From the NCBI RefSeq assembly GCF_009789075.1, contig NZ_WNXQ01000003.1, forward strand, positions 310,001-374,000: a DNA stretch of 64,000 bases. The letters run 5' to 3'. The stretch's first letter is position 1. Every line of letters begins with the position of its first letter. This stretch comes from Pseudooceanicola pacificus (GTDB lineage Bacteria; Pseudomonadota; Alphaproteobacteria; Rhodobacterales; Rhodobacteraceae). Under the pieces are notes generated by a model, which made no database searches, had not been told where the DNA came from, and was given only the letters and a program-made list of their open reading frames with translations. Below are positions 54,760-64,000 of the stretch, in pieces. Position numbers and translations under genes: made by a program.

Positions 54760-55455
54760 ATGTCGATCTGGACCCGCATCGCCGAAGCCATTGCCGCCCT
54801 GGCCAAGGGCGAGGGGCTGTCGGCCGTCTTTGACCGTTTGCGCGGCCCGCGCGAGAAATCCGTGGGGTTCGCCATCGCCGTGATCGCCCTGGGCGCCAAG
54901 ATGGCCAAGGCCGACGGGCAGGTCACCCGGCTGGAGGTGCGCGCCTTTCGCGAGGTGTTCCAGATTGCGCCCGAGGACGAGAAGGAGGCGGCCCGCGTCT
55001 TCAACCTGGCCCGGCAGGATGTGGCGGGCTACGAGGATTATGCCCGGGCCATCGGGCGCATGTTCCGCGATGACGAGGGGATGCTCTGCAATCTGATGGA
55101 GGGGCTGTTCCATATCGCCATGGCGGACGGCGGCTATCACCCGGCGGAGGATGCCTTTCTGGCGACGGTGGCCGGGATCTTCGGGCTGGACGATGTGCGC
55201 TTTCGCCACCTGCGGGCGCGCTTTGTCCCGGATGCCGAACGCGATCCCTATGAGGTGCTGGGCATCTCGCCCGGGGCCGAGCTGGGCGATGTGCGCCGGG
55301 CCTGGCGCAGCGCCGTGCGCGAGAGTCATCCCGACCGGCTGGTGTCGCAGGGCGTGCCCGAGGAGGCGGTGAAGCTGGCCGAGAAGCGCCTGATCGCGAT
55401 CAACCGCGCCTGGGAGGAGATTCAGGCCGAGCGCGGGGAAAGCGTGGGCGCCTGA
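54760..55455 (+). CDS. TerB-like plus J-domain protein (DjlA-like)
   Basis: A 231-residue co-chaperone-type protein. Residues 34-150 form a TerB/DjlA-like helical domain (FAIAVIALGAKMAKADGQVT, then HIAMADGGYHPAEDAFLATV), and residues 165-228 a J domain (DPYEVLGISPGAELGDVRRAWR) with the HPD motif at 190-192, needed to stimulate DnaK. Unlike E. coli DjlA there is no N-terminal membrane anchor. The next gene overlaps its stop by one base (TGATG). Confidence 0.9.
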   Translation: MSIWTRIAEAIAALAKGEGLSAVFDRLRGPREKSVGFAIAVIALGAKMAKADGQVTRLEVRAFREVFQIAPEDEKEAARVFNLARQDVAGYEDYARAIGRMFRDDEGMLCNLMEGLFHIAMADGGYHPAEDAFLATVAGIFGLDDVRFRHLRARFVPDAERDPYEVLGISPGAELGDVRRAWRSAVRESHPDRLVSQGVPEEAVKLAEKRLIAINRAWEEIQAERGESVGA

Positions 55456-56480
55456 TGCGCCTGGCGACCTGGAATATCGAGTGGTTCAACGCGCTGTTCG
55501 ACGCGCAGGACATGCTGCTGATGGATGACGCCCCCTCGGCCCGTCACGGCATCAGCCGGGCGCGGCAGGGCGAGGCGATTGCCACGGTGCTGACTGCCCT
55601 GGACGCCGATGCGGTGATGGTGATCGAGGCGCCGGACACCGGGACCCACAGGTCGACCGTGGTGGCGCTGGAACGCTTTGCCGCGAGCTTTGACATCCGC
55701 GCGCGCAAGGCGATCATCGGCTTTGCCAACGAGACGCAGCAGGAGATCGCGCTGCTCTACGACCCGGATGCGCTGAGCCCGCGGCACGACCCGGTGGGCG
55801 CACCGACCGGCAAGAAGGGTTCGGGCCAGGCGCCCCGGTTCGACGGGGTGTTCCGGATCGACCTGGACGTGGATGCGACCGAGGATTTGGTGCGGTTTTC
55901 CAAGCCGCCGCTGGAGTTGGAGGCGCAAAGCGCCGCGGGCCAGCGGTTCCGCATCATCGGCGCGCATCTGAAATCCAAGGCCCCGCACGGGGCGCATGGG
56001 CGGGACGCGGTGATGCGGCTGTCGATCGCCAACCGGCGCAAGCAGCTGGCCCAGGCGGTCTGGCTGCGGGAGCGCATCGCGGCGCATCTGGAGGCCGGCG
56101 ATCCGCTGATCGTGATGGGCGACCTGAACGACGGGCCGGGGCTGGATGTCTACGAGGACCTCTTTGGCCGCTCCTCGGTCGAGATCATCATGGGCGGCGA
56201 GGGCGAGCCGCAAATGTACGACCCCCATGCCGCCCGCGCCCTGCGCAGCAAGCTGAGCGCCTCGCCCACCACGGCGCGGTTCTGGATCCAGCCGGACAGG
56301 CGCTACCTGCAGGCGCTGCTGGATTACATCATGCTGTCGCCCGACCTGCTGTCGCGGGGGCCGCGCTGGCGCATCTGGCACCCGTTCGACGATCCGGACT
56401 GCTGGGCGCTGCCCGAGCTGCGCGATGCGCTGATTGCCGCCAGCGATCACTTCCCCGTCACGCTCGACATCGAACTGTGA
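55455..56480 (+). CDS. Endonuclease/exonuclease/phosphatase-family protein
   Basis: A 341-residue protein of the EEP (DNase I-like) superfamily: RLATWNIEWFNALFD at the start (Asn and Glu metal ligands), VIEAPDTGTHRSTVVALERF, RFRIIGAHLKSKAP (catalytic His-region), VMGDLNDGPGLDVYEDLFG and SDHFPVTLDIEL at the end (catalytic Asp-His). It may cleave DNA, RNA or a phosphodiester lipid. It has no signal peptide. Translation is coupled to the J-domain gene by a one-base overlap. Confidence 0.9.
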   Translation: MRLATWNIEWFNALFDAQDMLLMDDAPSARHGISRARQGEAIATVLTALDADAVMVIEAPDTGTHRSTVVALERFAASFDIRARKAIIGFANETQQEIALLYDPDALSPRHDPVGAPTGKKGSGQAPRFDGVFRIDLDVDATEDLVRFSKPPLELEAQSAAGQRFRIIGAHLKSKAPHGAHGRDAVMRLSIANRRKQLAQAVWLRERIAAHLEAGDPLIVMGDLNDGPGLDVYEDLFGRSSVEIIMGGEGEPQMYDPHAARALRSKLSASPTTARFWIQPDRRYLQALLDYIMLSPDLLSRGPRWRIWHPFDDPDCWALPELRDALIAASDHFPVTLDIEL

Positions 56481-56517
56481 TTTGGGCGCGGGGGCGTTTC
56501 GGGCTATCCTGACGCCC

Positions 56518-56880
56518 ATGAAACGCCTTGCCCTAGCCCTGCCGCTGGCCCTTGCGGCCCCTGTCCATGCCGAGGAACCCGGCGGACGCACGATGATGGA
56601 ACGTGGCGCGCAGCTCTTCTTCGAGGGGCTGATGTCCGAGATGCGGCCCGCGCTGGAGGATCTGCGCGGCCTGGCCGAGGAGGTGGAGCCGCAGCTGCGC
56701 GATTTCGCCCGCGAGATGGGACCGGCCTTTGCCCAGCTGATGCGCGAGATCAAGGATTTCAGCGCCTATCACCCGCCCGAGATCCTGCCGAACGGCGATA
56801 TCATCCTGCGCAAGAAACAGCCGCCCGAACTGACCGATCCCTACGAGGAGGTCGCGCCGGGCGGCGAGATCGAGATCTAG
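56518..56880 (+). CDS. Small secreted hypothetical protein
   Basis: A 120-residue protein with a signal peptide (KRLALALPLALAAPVHAEEP, cleavage after HA). The mature part is acidic and helical (MMERGAQLFFEGLMSEMRPA, LEEVEPQLRDFAREMGP, then AYHPPEILPNGDIILRKKQPPE). Relatives in this order are often labelled AAA+ family ATPase, but there is no P-loop, so I regard that label as wrong. It lies 37 bases after the EEP gene and converges with ppx, overlapping it by four bases. Confidence 0.78.
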   Translation: MKRLALALPLALAAPVHAEEPGGRTMMERGAQLFFEGLMSEMRPALEDLRGLAEEVEPQLRDFAREMGPAFAQLMREIKDFSAYHPPEILPNGDIILRKKQPPELTDPYEEVAPGGEIEI

Positions 56881-58421
56881 CCGCGCAGGACGATGTCGGT
56901 TTCGGCCTGAAGCGAGCTGGCGAGCGACTGGAACCGGGCGGCCGCGACTTCGCCGAAGAGGGGCCAGGCGGCCTCGGTCAGGCGCAGCTCCAGCTTCTTC
57001 TTCTTGGGAAACCAGCGCATTTCGCCCAGGGGTGCGTCGCGTTCCAGCCAGAGCATCGCGCCGAAGCGCATGGCCTTGCCCAGGATTTCGGCCTGAAGCT
57101 GCTCTTCGGGCGGGATCAGGTCGTACATCTCTTCGAAATGCGTGCCTTCGCGCTTGTTGCGATAGCGGTGCAGCAGGGCCAGGCCCAGGAACACGCGTTC
57201 GGAATGTTTCAGACCGCCCAGATTGGCGCGGGTGGCATTGTCGAAACAGACCTCGGCCCGGTAATCGGGATGCGCGCGCCAGGTCACGTCATGCAGCAGG
57301 CAGGCGGCCTTCACCAGGCGCTTGATTTCCGGCCGGCTGGATTTGAACAGCGGCATGATGAAATCGTACAGCGTCTTGCCGAACCCGGGCAGGCGGGCGT
57401 CCTTCGCCTCGGCAAAGCGGCAGGCCTCGATCAGCGGGTCCCGGTCGCGCAGGGCCTGGGGCATCTGCTGATAGAGCATCCCCTCGCGGATCCCGTAGGA
57501 GGAGACGGCGATATCGCGCGGATGAAAGGTGCGCACCACCTCGCTCAACACCTCCGAGGCGAGGGGCACCAGCGACATCCGCTCCTTGGAGATGCTGCAG
57601 CGCGCGCGCAGCTCTTCGAGGTCAGAGGCGGCGATGAACTCGGCGGTGGCGCGGATGGCCTTGGCGCTCATCCGGTATTCATGCAGCACATGCAGGGGAT
57701 AGCCGCGCCGTTCCATGTCGATCCGGGCAATCGCGCGCCATGACCCGCCGACCAGGAACAGGCGGTTGGGCTGGTCGCCCATCTCGGATTTCAGCTTTCC
57801 GACCTCGGCCTTGATATAGGCGCGCCGGCCCTTCTTGCCGCCCTTGACGTCGGCCAGCTTCAGCGGACCCAGGGGCGAGGTCATGCGGCGGCCGACCTCG
57901 CCGCCCGCGATCTCGGCCAGTTCCATCGAGGATCCGCCGATATCGCAGACCAGCCCGTAAGAGCCGGGCCAGCCCAGCAGAACGCCCTGGGCCGACAGCC
58001 GCGCCTCTTCCCTCCCGTCGATCACCCAGACCTTCAGCCCGGTGACCCGTTCGACATCCTCGATGAAGGCGGCGCCGTCGCTGGCCTCGCGTACGGCGGC
58101 GGTGGCGACGGCGGTCAGGGGCGTTGCCCCCATGCCCTGGGCCAGCAGCTGGAATCGGTGGATCGCCGCCAGGGCGCGCTTGCGCCCCTCGGGGTTCAGG
58201 TGGCCGGTGTCGGACAGGCCCGCGCCGAGGGCGCACATGATCTTTTCGTTGTAGAAATAGGCGGGTGAGCGGGCCGCGCCATCGAAGACGACCAGACGCA
58301 CCGAGTTGGACCCGACATCGACGACACCCACCCGGCTGAGCGCCCGGGCCTCGGGGTCGTTGAACAGGGGGCGTCCGAAGGGCCCCCACTCGGGGGTTGC
58401 GCTTTCGTTGGTGGCGTCCAT
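56877..58421 (-). CDS. ppx: Ppx/GppA-family exopolyphosphatase / pppGpp phosphatase
   Basis: A 514-residue protein of the sugar-kinase/actin-fold phosphatase family that removes phosphate from polyphosphate or pppGpp. The N-terminal half has VGVVDVGSNSVRLVVFDG, AVATAAVREASDGAAFI, REEARLSAQGV and CDIGGSSMELAEI; the C-terminal half is an HD-like helical region (KAACLLHDVTWRAHPDYR, LGLALLHRYR). Its partner ppk is 645 bp upstream on the same strand, separated by a VOC gene on the other strand. Confidence 0.94.
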   Translation of the reverse strand: MDATNESATPEWGPFGRPLFNDPEARALSRVGVVDVGSNSVRLVVFDGAARSPAYFYNEKIMCALGAGLSDTGHLNPEGRKRALAAIHRFQLLAQGMGATPLTAVATAAVREASDGAAFIEDVERVTGLKVWVIDGREEARLSAQGVLLGWPGSYGLVCDIGGSSMELAEIAGGEVGRRMTSPLGPLKLADVKGGKKGRRAYIKAEVGKLKSEMGDQPNRLFLVGGSWRAIARIDMERRGYPLHVLHEYRMSAKAIRATAEFIAASDLEELRARCSISKERMSLVPLASEVLSEVVRTFHPRDIAVSSYGIREGMLYQQMPQALRDRDPLIEACRFAEAKDARLPGFGKTLYDFIMPLFKSSRPEIKRLVKAACLLHDVTWRAHPDYRAEVCFDNATRANLGGLKHSERVFLGLALLHRYRNKREGTHFEEMYDLIPPEEQLQAEILGKAMRFGAMLWLERDAPLGEMRWFPKKKKLELRLTEAAWPLFGEVAAARFQSLASSLQAETDIVLRG

Positions 58422-58578
58422 GGTCCCCGTCCCTGCGAACTTGCCCCCTTATGTGATGCCGGGCGGGCGGGGGTCAACCGGGTCGGCGCCACGGGGGCCG
58501 GTGCCGCAAAGGAACTTGCTATTTGCAACCGAATTCGCCAGCCTGCGCGCGGATGCTGAATGGTTCGGGAGGTCACCC

Positions 58579-59001
58579 ATGCAACCTGTCCCCTATCTCT
58601 TTTTCAACGGAACCTGCGCCGCGGCGATGACGCATTACGCCGAGGTCTTCGGCACGGCCGACAGGCTGGTGCTGATGACGCTGGACGCGGCCCCGGACGA
58701 GGTCCGCGCCCAGTTGCCGGGTGTTTCGGGCGTGATGCATGCCGCCCTGCCGGTGGGCAGCGGCTGGATCTACGCCAGCGACGACCTTGGGACCGAACCC
58801 TCGCCCGCGATGGCCGGCTGCAACATCGCGGTGGACCTGCCCGACGATGCCGAGACGCGCCGCGTCTTCGACCGCCTCGCGGAGGGGGGCGAGGTGCGCA
58901 TGCCGCTGGAACCGACTTTCTTTGCCCCGCTCTTCGGTACGCTGACCGACCGTTTCGGGACGCGCTGGATGGTGATGACCGCCTCGCCCATGCCGGGCTG
59001 A
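58579..59001 (+). CDS. VOC-family protein (PhnB/YjdN-like)
   Basis: A 140-residue glyoxalase/bleomycin-resistance-fold protein of the PhnB/YjdN group: VPYLFFNGTCAAAMTHYAEVF, VMHAALPVGSGWIYASDD, then EGGEVRMPLEPTFFAPLFGTLTDRFGTRW. Metal-dependent enzymes and binding proteins both occur in the group; the function is unknown. It is on the plus strand between ppk and ppx, which are both on the minus strand. GGGAGG precedes the ATG. Confidence 0.87.
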   Translation: MQPVPYLFFNGTCAAAMTHYAEVFGTADRLVLMTLDAAPDEVRAQLPGVSGVMHAALPVGSGWIYASDDLGTEPSPAMAGCNIAVDLPDDAETRRVFDRLAEGGEVRMPLEPTFFAPLFGTLTDRFGTRWMVMTASPMPG

Positions 59002-59066
59002 CATCGCCGGCGAGGGCCCGGGTCAGGCCCGGGCCACCGCGCGGATCGTGGCGGGCAGGGCGGGCC

Positions 59067-61289
59067 TCAGCCCGCGTCGTGGGTCAGCTCGGGCACGTCC
59101 TTGGCCCCGGCGGAGCCCCGGCCCGAGAGCGAGGGGTTTTCCATGAAGAACCGATGGCAGTTGAACGGCGTGCCCTCGGCGGGCGGCGCGGCGCGCAGGA
59201 AGCGGCCGTCGGGCTGCATCACCCAGCTCTGCGCCGTGTCGGCCAGGTTCGCGGCAATGATCTGCCGCACGATCTGCGCCTTCACCGTGGGGTTCACCGT
59301 CTCGATCATGGTTTCCACACGGCGGTTGAGGTTCCGGCTCATCCAGTCGGCGGAGGAGATGAAGACCCGCGCCTTGTCATGCGGCAGACCGTGGCCGTTG
59401 CCGAAACAGACGATGCGCGAATGTTCCAGGAACCGCCCGACGATGGATTTCACCCGGATGTTTTCCGACAGCCCCGCGATCCCCGGCCTCAGCCCGCAGA
59501 TGCCCCGGATGATCAGGTCGATCCGCACCCCGGCCTGGCTGGCGGCATAAAGCGCGTCGATCACCTGCGGTTCGATCAGCGAATTCATCTTGGCCCAGAT
59601 CCGCGCCGGGCGGCCCGCGCGGGCATGATCCGCCTCGGCCCCGATCATCTCGATCAGGCGGGCCTTCATCCAGTGGGGCGAGATCGTCAGGTTCTCCAGC
59701 CCCTCGGGCAGGGCATAGCCCGAGAGGTAGTTGAACACCTTGGTCGCGTCGCGCCCCAGTTCCGGCGCGCAGGTAAAGAACGACAGGTCGGTGTAGATGC
59801 GCGCGGTGATCGGGTGGTAATTGCCGGTGCCGTAATGGGTATAGGTCACCAGGTTGTCGCCCTCGCGGCGGACCACGGTGCTGATCTTGGCATGGGTCTT
59901 CCAGTCGACGAAGCCATAGACCACATGCGCGCCCGACCGTTCCAGCCGGCGCGACTGGCGGATGTTGGCGGCCTCGTCGAACCGGGCCTTCAGCTCGACC
60001 AGCGCGGTGACCGATTTGCCGTCCTCGGCCGCCTCGCAGAGCGCCTCGACGATGGGAGAGTTCTTGGACGTGCGGTAGAGCGTCTGCTTGATCGCCACCA
60101 CGTCCGGGTCATTGGCGGCCTGCTGCAGGAAGCGGACCACCATGTCAAAGGTCTCGTAAGGGTGGTGCAGCAGCATGTCCTTCTGCCGGATCGCGGCGAA
60201 CATGTCGCCGTCGTGATCCTGCACCCGCTCGGGCACGCGCGGGGTGAAGGCGGGCCACAGCAGGTCGGTGCGGCTGTCCAGCACCAGCTCCTTCAGATCG
60301 GCCACGCCGATCATGCCGTCGACCTCGATCACCTCGTCCTCGCCCACATGCAGCTCGCGCATGATGACGGATTTCAGCGCCTCGGGCGCGCCGGCGGAGA
60401 TCTTCATCCGCACCACCTCGCCCCGGCGGCGGCGCTTGAGGGCGGTCTCGAACTCGCGCACCAGGTCCTCGGCCTCTTCCTCGACCTCCAGGTCGCTGTC
60501 GCGCAGCACGCGGAAGGTGCAGCTGCCAAGCGCGCGGTAGCCGGGGAACAGCCGGTCGACATGCACCAGCAGCAGTTCTTCCAGCGGCAGGACCCGCTGG
60601 GTGCCGTCCGAAGAGGGCACCGGCACGAAGCGGGCGATCTGATGCGGGATCGGCAGCAGCGCCTGCAGCGTGCGCCGGTCGCGCTTGCGCTCCAGCATCA
60701 GGGCCAGAGAGAAGCCGAGGTTGGGGATGAAGGGAAAGGGATGCGCCGGGTCGATGGCCAGCGGCGAAAGCACGGGAAAGACCTTGTGCAGGAACACGTC
60801 GCTCAGGTGATCCAGCTCGGCCTCGCCCAGATCGGCCCGGCCCAGGATCGAGATGCCGGCGGCCTGCATTTCCTCGCGCAGTCCGCGGAACACGGTCTGC
60901 TGACGTTCCATCAGGCGGCGGGCGTCCTCGTTGATCAGCACCAGCTGCTGCGCCGGTGTCAGCCCGTCGACAGCGGGGGTGGTGTTGCCCGCCTTGGCCA
61001 GCTCGCGCAGGCCGGCCACGCGGACGGTATAGAATTCGTCGAGGTTGGTGGCGCTGATCGACAGGAATCGCAGGCGTTCCAGCAGAGGCACGCGCAGGTT
61101 CTCGGCCTCTTCCAGCACCCGCCAGTTGAAGCCGAGCCACGACAGTTCACGGTTGAAGAACCGCGCCGGCCCCGTCAGGTCCAACTCGGGCATGGCCACC
61201 GGCGCAGGCAGGGGCGCGTGCAGGAAATCCGCATCTCTCATGCGGTCCTTCTGCCCCCGGCGCGTATCGGTTTCGTGACGATCCTTCAT
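59067..61289 (-). CDS. ppk1: Polyphosphate kinase
   Basis: Makes polyphosphate from ATP. The 740-residue protein has the family start ([20 protein letters not shown]), the head-domain [16 protein letters not shown], and the catalytic histidines at His466 (WKTHAKI) and His485 ([10 protein letters not shown]), spaced 19 apart as His435 and His454 are in the E. coli enzyme. The C-terminal [20 protein letters not shown] and [21 protein letters not shown] are also present. It is transcribed after hda, 24 bases from its stop. Confidence 0.97.
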   Translation of the reverse strand: MKDRHETDTRRGQKDRMRDADFLHAPLPAPVAMPELDLTGPARFFNRELSWLGFNWRVLEEAENLRVPLLERLRFLSISATNLDEFYTVRVAGLRELAKAGNTTPAVDGLTPAQQLVLINEDARRLMERQQTVFRGLREEMQAAGISILGRADLGEAELDHLSDVFLHKVFPVLSPLAIDPAHPFPFIPNLGFSLALMLERKRDRRTLQALLPIPHQIARFVPVPSSDGTQRVLPLEELLLVHVDRLFPGYRALGSCTFRVLRDSDLEVEEEAEDLVREFETALKRRRRGEVVRMKISAGAPEALKSVIMRELHVGEDEVIEVDGMIGVADLKELVLDSRTDLLWPAFTPRVPERVQDHDGDMFAAIRQKDMLLHHPYETFDMVVRFLQQAANDPDVVAIKQTLYRTSKNSPIVEALCEAAEDGKSVTALVELKARFDEAANIRQSRRLERSGAHVVYGFVDWKTHAKISTVVRREGDNLVTYTHYGTGNYHPITARIYTDLSFFTCAPELGRDATKVFNYLSGYALPEGLENLTISPHWMKARLIEMIGAEADHARAGRPARIWAKMNSLIEPQVIDALYAASQAGVRIDLIIRGICGLRPGIAGLSENIRVKSIVGRFLEHSRIVCFGNGHGLPHDKARVFISSADWMSRNLNRRVETMIETVNPTVKAQIVRQIIAANLADTAQSWVMQPDGRFLRAAPPAEGTPFNCHRFFMENPSLSGRGSAGAKDVPELTHDAG

Positions 61290-61313
61290 GGGCTCAACAT
61301 AGGCACCGCGCGA

Positions 61314-61988
61314 TCAAGGTTCCAGCGAATCCAGAACCCGCGCGGCCAGCGGACGTGTGACCGCGCGCCCCTCAGCCAGGGACTGGGCATCCAGCGCGTC
61401 GACGGCGGCCCGGGCCGAGGCAAAGGACCGGTCGATCCGGCGCACCAGATAGGGGATCACATCCGGCCCCGGCACGATCTGGCGGTCGGCGAAGAGTTTC
61501 GCCAGCACAGCAACCAGCAGGGCGTCGTCCGGCGGCTCCAGCGTGGCGGCCTGGGCACCGGCGGCGCGGCTGAGCAGGTCGGGCAGGGTCAGCGGCCAGC
61601 GGGCCGGGGGGCGGTCGGCGGTCATCAGCAGGGAATGCCCCTCGGCCAGCACCAGGTTGTGCAGGTGGAACAGCGCCTGTTCCGCCGCCGCGTCGCCGCC
61701 GATGTCGGGCACGTCCTCGACCGCGACCGGGGCGGTGACCAGCGCGGGGATATCCTCGTGCCGCAGCGCGCTGGCAGCGATCACCCGCGCCCCGGCGCGT
61801 TCGGCCCAGACATGGGCCAGATGCGTCTTGCCCGAGGCGGGCGGCCCGATCAGCAGCAGCTTGGAGCCGGGCCAGCCGGGCCAGGCGTCGATCATCGCCA
61901 GCGCCAGCGCATTGGCCGGGGCGACGAAGAAATCCTCGCGCTCCAGGGCCTTGCGCACGGGGAGGTCGAAGCTCAGCTGGCGGGCCAT
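61314..61988 (-). CDS. hdaA: DnaA-related replication regulator Hda (HdaA)
   Basis: A 224-residue AAA+ protein related to the DnaA ATPase domain. ARQLSFDLPVR at the N-terminus matches the QL(S/P)LPL clamp-binding motif of Hda proteins. The Walker A is GPPASGKTH, with a weak Walker B (APVAVEDVPDI) and sensor regions LTLPDLLSRAAGAQ and VRRIDRSFASARAAVDALD. It should promote DnaA-ATP hydrolysis together with the sliding clamp. The start lies one base after the stop of the upstream transporter gene. Confidence 0.93.
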   Translation of the reverse strand: MARQLSFDLPVRKALEREDFFVAPANALALAMIDAWPGWPGSKLLLIGPPASGKTHLAHVWAERAGARVIAASALRHEDIPALVTAPVAVEDVPDIGGDAAAEQALFHLHNLVLAEGHSLLMTADRPPARWPLTLPDLLSRAAGAQAATLEPPDDALLVAVLAKLFADRQIVPGPDVIPYLVRRIDRSFASARAAVDALDAQSLAEGRAVTRPLAARVLDSLEP

Positions 61989-61989
61989 G

Positions 61990-63135
61990 TCAGGAGGCGT
62001 CCCGCTCCGTCGCTTCGCCCGCCTGACGGGCGGCGGGATCGACCGGCATGTCCGAGGCGGGGATCGGCGCGGCGCTGTCCTCGCCCGAGACGCCGCGGTA
62101 GAGCAGGCTGCTTTTGTATTTCTGCAGCACGAAGCGGGCCAGAACCCCGATCGCCGCGGCCACCGGCACCGCGACCAGCATCCCGACAAAGCCGAAGAGC
62201 GAGCCAAAGACCGACAGGGCAAAGATCAGCCAGACCGGGTGCAGCCCGACCGAGGACCCGACCAGCTTGGGCGTCAGCACGTTGCCCTCGATCACCTGGC
62301 CCAGCACGAAGATGCCGGCGACCAGCCCGATCGACACCCAGTCCCCCCAGAACTGGAACAGCGCCAGCCCGATCGCCAGCGCCCCGCCGAACACCGCGCC
62401 CACATAGGGGATAAATGTCACCAGCCCCGCGATGGCGCCCACCACCAGCCCGAATTGCAGCCCCACGATCATCAGCGCAACGGCGTAATAGGCGCCCAGC
62501 AACAGGCAGACCGTGCCCATGCCCCGGATGAAGCTGGCCAGCGTCCGGTCGATTTCCCCGGCGAGGTAGCGGATGGTCGGCGCATGGTCGCGCGGCAGCA
62601 GGTCGTCGATCCGGGCGACCATGTTGTCCCAGTCGTAGAGCAGGTAGAAGGCGACGACCGGCACGATGACAAACAGCATCACGATGTTGATCAGCGTCGC
62701 CGCCGAGGACAGCGCCGTGTTCAGCAACTCGCCGCCCTTGGACTGGATGGTCTCGCCCAGGGCGGTCAGCGACTGGCGCACCGTCGATCCCTCGTCCAGC
62801 AGTTCGGGGAAGCGCTCGGTCAGGAATGCCTGCAGGTCCTGGAACAGCTTGGGCGCGGTGTCGAACAGCGCCACCGCCTGGTTGATCAGGGTCGGCACCA
62901 CCAGCAGCGCCAGCACGGCAAAGATCAGCACCGCCGACAGGGTGATGATCGCCGTCGCCGTCGCCCGGCTGGCCCCTGCGCGTTCGATCCGGTCGGCCAC
63001 GGGGTCGAGGAAATAGGCCACCGCACCGCCCAGGACGAAGGGCAGGATCACGTCGCCCATCCACCACAGGGCGACAAAGAAGATCACCGTGGCGATCCCC
63101 CAGTATTTCAGTTGCTCCCGTACCGGCAGGGCCAT
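61990..63135 (-). CDS. AI-2E family (PerM-type) membrane transporter
   Basis: A 381-residue inner-membrane protein with about seven hydrophobic segments. Typical features are LPFVLGGAVAYFLDPVADRIER near the start, the PALINQ-like VVPTLINQAVAL, then GLVTFIPYVGAVFGGALAIG and HPVWLIFALSVFGSLFGFVGML, characteristic of the family. The transported compound is uncertain despite the family name. ATG 63135 has AGGA six bases upstream and is preferred to the longer frame to 63195. hdaA follows immediately. Confidence 0.92.
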   Translation of the reverse strand: MALPVREQLKYWGIATVIFFVALWWMGDVILPFVLGGAVAYFLDPVADRIERAGASRATATAIITLSAVLIFAVLALLVVPTLINQAVALFDTAPKLFQDLQAFLTERFPELLDEGSTVRQSLTALGETIQSKGGELLNTALSSAATLINIVMLFVIVPVVAFYLLYDWDNMVARIDDLLPRDHAPTIRYLAGEIDRTLASFIRGMGTVCLLLGAYYAVALMIVGLQFGLVVGAIAGLVTFIPYVGAVFGGALAIGLALFQFWGDWVSIGLVAGIFVLGQVIEGNVLTPKLVGSSVGLHPVWLIFALSVFGSLFGFVGMLVAVPVAAAIGVLARFVLQKYKSSLLYRGVSGEDSAAPIPASDMPVDPAARQAGEATERDAS

Positions 63136-63343
63136 GCGCGCATCCTTCTGTCCCCCTCCTTGATGGTGGGCTTCGTCCGCCGATTCAAGAGGCAAGGCCG
63201 GGGGGCTGGGCGACTTTCAGCGCGGCGCCGGCCCGTCGAGCCGGTCCCCGGCGGATGCCCCTGCCAGCCGGGGGGGCCGCCTGCCCGCACGGCGGCCCGT
63301 GTCCGCGCCCGCCGCGCGGGGGCCGGGACAGGCGATTTCCATG

Positions 63344-63372
63344 TTGTACCGGCGCATCCGCTCTTCTAAACC
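63344..63372 (+). promoter_or_regulatory. Candidate promoter of proS
   Basis: TTGTAC (63344-63349), 17-base spacer, TAAACC (63367-63372), 38 bases before the proS ATG. The -10 box is a poor match; the overlapping TCTAAA is an alternative. Confidence 0.35.
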
Positions 63373-63409
63373 CGGCTGCACGATGGAGTGATGCCAGAAA
63401 GGGCCCGCG

Positions 63410-64000
63410 ATGCGTCTATCCCGCTACTTCCTGCCGGTGCTCAAGGAGACCCCCGCCGAGGCCCAGATCGTCAGCCACCGGCTGATGCTGCGCACCGGGA
63501 TGATCAAGCAGGCCAGCGCCGGGATCTATTCGTGGCTGCCGATGGGCTACAAGGTCCTGAAACGGGTCGAGCAGATCGTGCACGAGGAACAGCAGCGCGC
63601 CGGGCATATCCCGCTGCTGATGCCCACGCTGCAATCCACCGAGCTGTGGGAGGAATCCGGCCGCATCAACGCCTATGGCCCGGAACTCCTGCGTCTGCGG
63701 GACCGGCACGACCGGCCGATGCTCTACGGCCCGACCAACGAGGAGATGATCACCGACATCTTCCGCTCCTACGTGCGCTCCTACAAGGACCTGCCGCTGA
63801 CGCTCTATCACATCCAGTGGAAGTTCCGTGACGAGGTTCGCCCCCGCTTCGGCGTGATGCGCGGGCGCGAGTTCCTGATGAAGGACGGCTATACCTTCGA
63901 CCTCACGAAAGAGGACGCGCTGCACGCCTATAACCGCCACCTCGTCAGCTACCTGCGCAGCTACGAGCGCATGGGCCTGCAGGCGATCCCGATGCGCGCC
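63410..64000 (+). CDS. proS: Proline--tRNA ligase (partial, 3' end cut by window edge)
   Basis: Attaches proline to tRNA-Pro. The first 197 codons are present: [20 protein letters not shown], the class II motif 1 region ([20 protein letters not shown]), then the proline-site [12 protein letters not shown] and motif 2 ([23 protein letters not shown]). The short N-terminus points to the alphaproteobacterial type, which lacks the large editing insertion; that part lies beyond the window. AAAGGG precedes the ATG. Confidence 0.96.
   Translation, partial: MRLSRYFLPVLKETPAEAQIVSHRLMLRTGMIKQASAGIYSWLPMGYKVLKRVEQIVHEEQQRAGHIPLLMPTLQSTELWEESGRINAYGPELLRLRDRHDRPMLYGPTNEEMITDIFRSYVRSYKDLPLTLYHIQWKFRDEVRPRFGVMRGREFLMKDGYTFDLTKEDALHAYNRHLVSYLRSYERMGLQAIPMRA

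Noticed and set aside
58560-62414. A 1284-codon plus-strand frame opposite ppk and hdaA
   Set aside because: It is antisense to well-identified genes and shows only low-complexity composition.

Overview
The window is a GC-rich, gene-dense piece of an alphaproteobacterial chromosome, almost certainly from the order Rhodobacterales (Rhodobacter/Roseobacter type). Supporting this are a short-chain fatty-acyl regulator (PccR-like) next to pccB, the ppx/ppk/hda/AI-2E-transporter neighbourhood, a purE-purK locus near YdcH and Hsp20 genes, a divergent ArgP/ArgO pair, a bifunctional Sat/CysC sulfate-activation enzyme, and an intergenic repeat with the CCCCCCGAGGATATTT core that I associate with this order. 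I saw no rRNA, tRNA, CRISPR array, phage or insertion sequence. The two window edges cut a threonine aldolase (left) and prolyl-tRNA synthetase (right).

Layout. 1-7.3 kb: overlapping ribF, YkgJ-type and threonine aldolase genes on the minus strand, a MaoC hydratase, a HAD hydrolase, a Mn-dependent pyrophosphatase with a clear terminator, a DUF2161 gene, a SnoaL-like gene and a DUF4105 membrane protein. 7.8-10 kb: groES-groEL with a textbook CIRCE operator placed over a sigma-70-like promoter. 10-16 kb: a GNAT acetyltransferase, an isolated phnM, a 78-bp tandem repeat, purEK and a membrane-bound hybrid histidine kinase. 16-19.7 kb: Hsp20 and DUF1150 genes behind a heat-shock-like promoter, a PhzF enzyme and an autotransporter-like outer membrane protein with a perfect 16-bp palindrome upstream. 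19.8-28.5 kb: a MarR/EPS-type regulator reading in frame into sat-cysC, trxB divergent from an Lrp gene, a Hint-domain protein, a 44-codon small gene, and an lgt/methyltransferase/pgeF operon. 28.9-40.8 kb: a diguanylate cyclase, a YbjN protein, proC-csaA-dehydrogenase, MarC, YebC, argP/argO, an EamA transporter, a hemerythrin, and an enolase-superfamily enzyme paired with a short-chain dehydrogenase.

40.7-54.1 kb is a propionyl-CoA assimilation locus: the regulator pccR, an MFS transporter, pccB, several small unknowns and lipoproteins, pccA, further unknowns and methylmalonyl-CoA mutase. TTTGCAAA sites lie both in front of pccR and in the pccB/transporter divergent region, so the regulator, the exporter-like transporter and the carboxylase appear to form one circuit. 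Internal terminators suggest that pccA and pccB are in different transcripts. 54.7-64 kb: a TerB-J-domain protein, a phosphohydrolase, ppx and ppk separated by an opposite-strand VOC gene, hda, an AI-2E-type transporter and proS.

Most of the window is ordinary core genome. The items that deserve checking are the regulator-Sat-CysC read-through, the PccR site arrangement around the transporter, an enolase-superfamily enzyme lacking expected catalytic residues, a Hint domain without its cysteine, two very small ORFs with strong ribosome-binding sites, and several perfect inverted repeats upstream of genes of unknown control.
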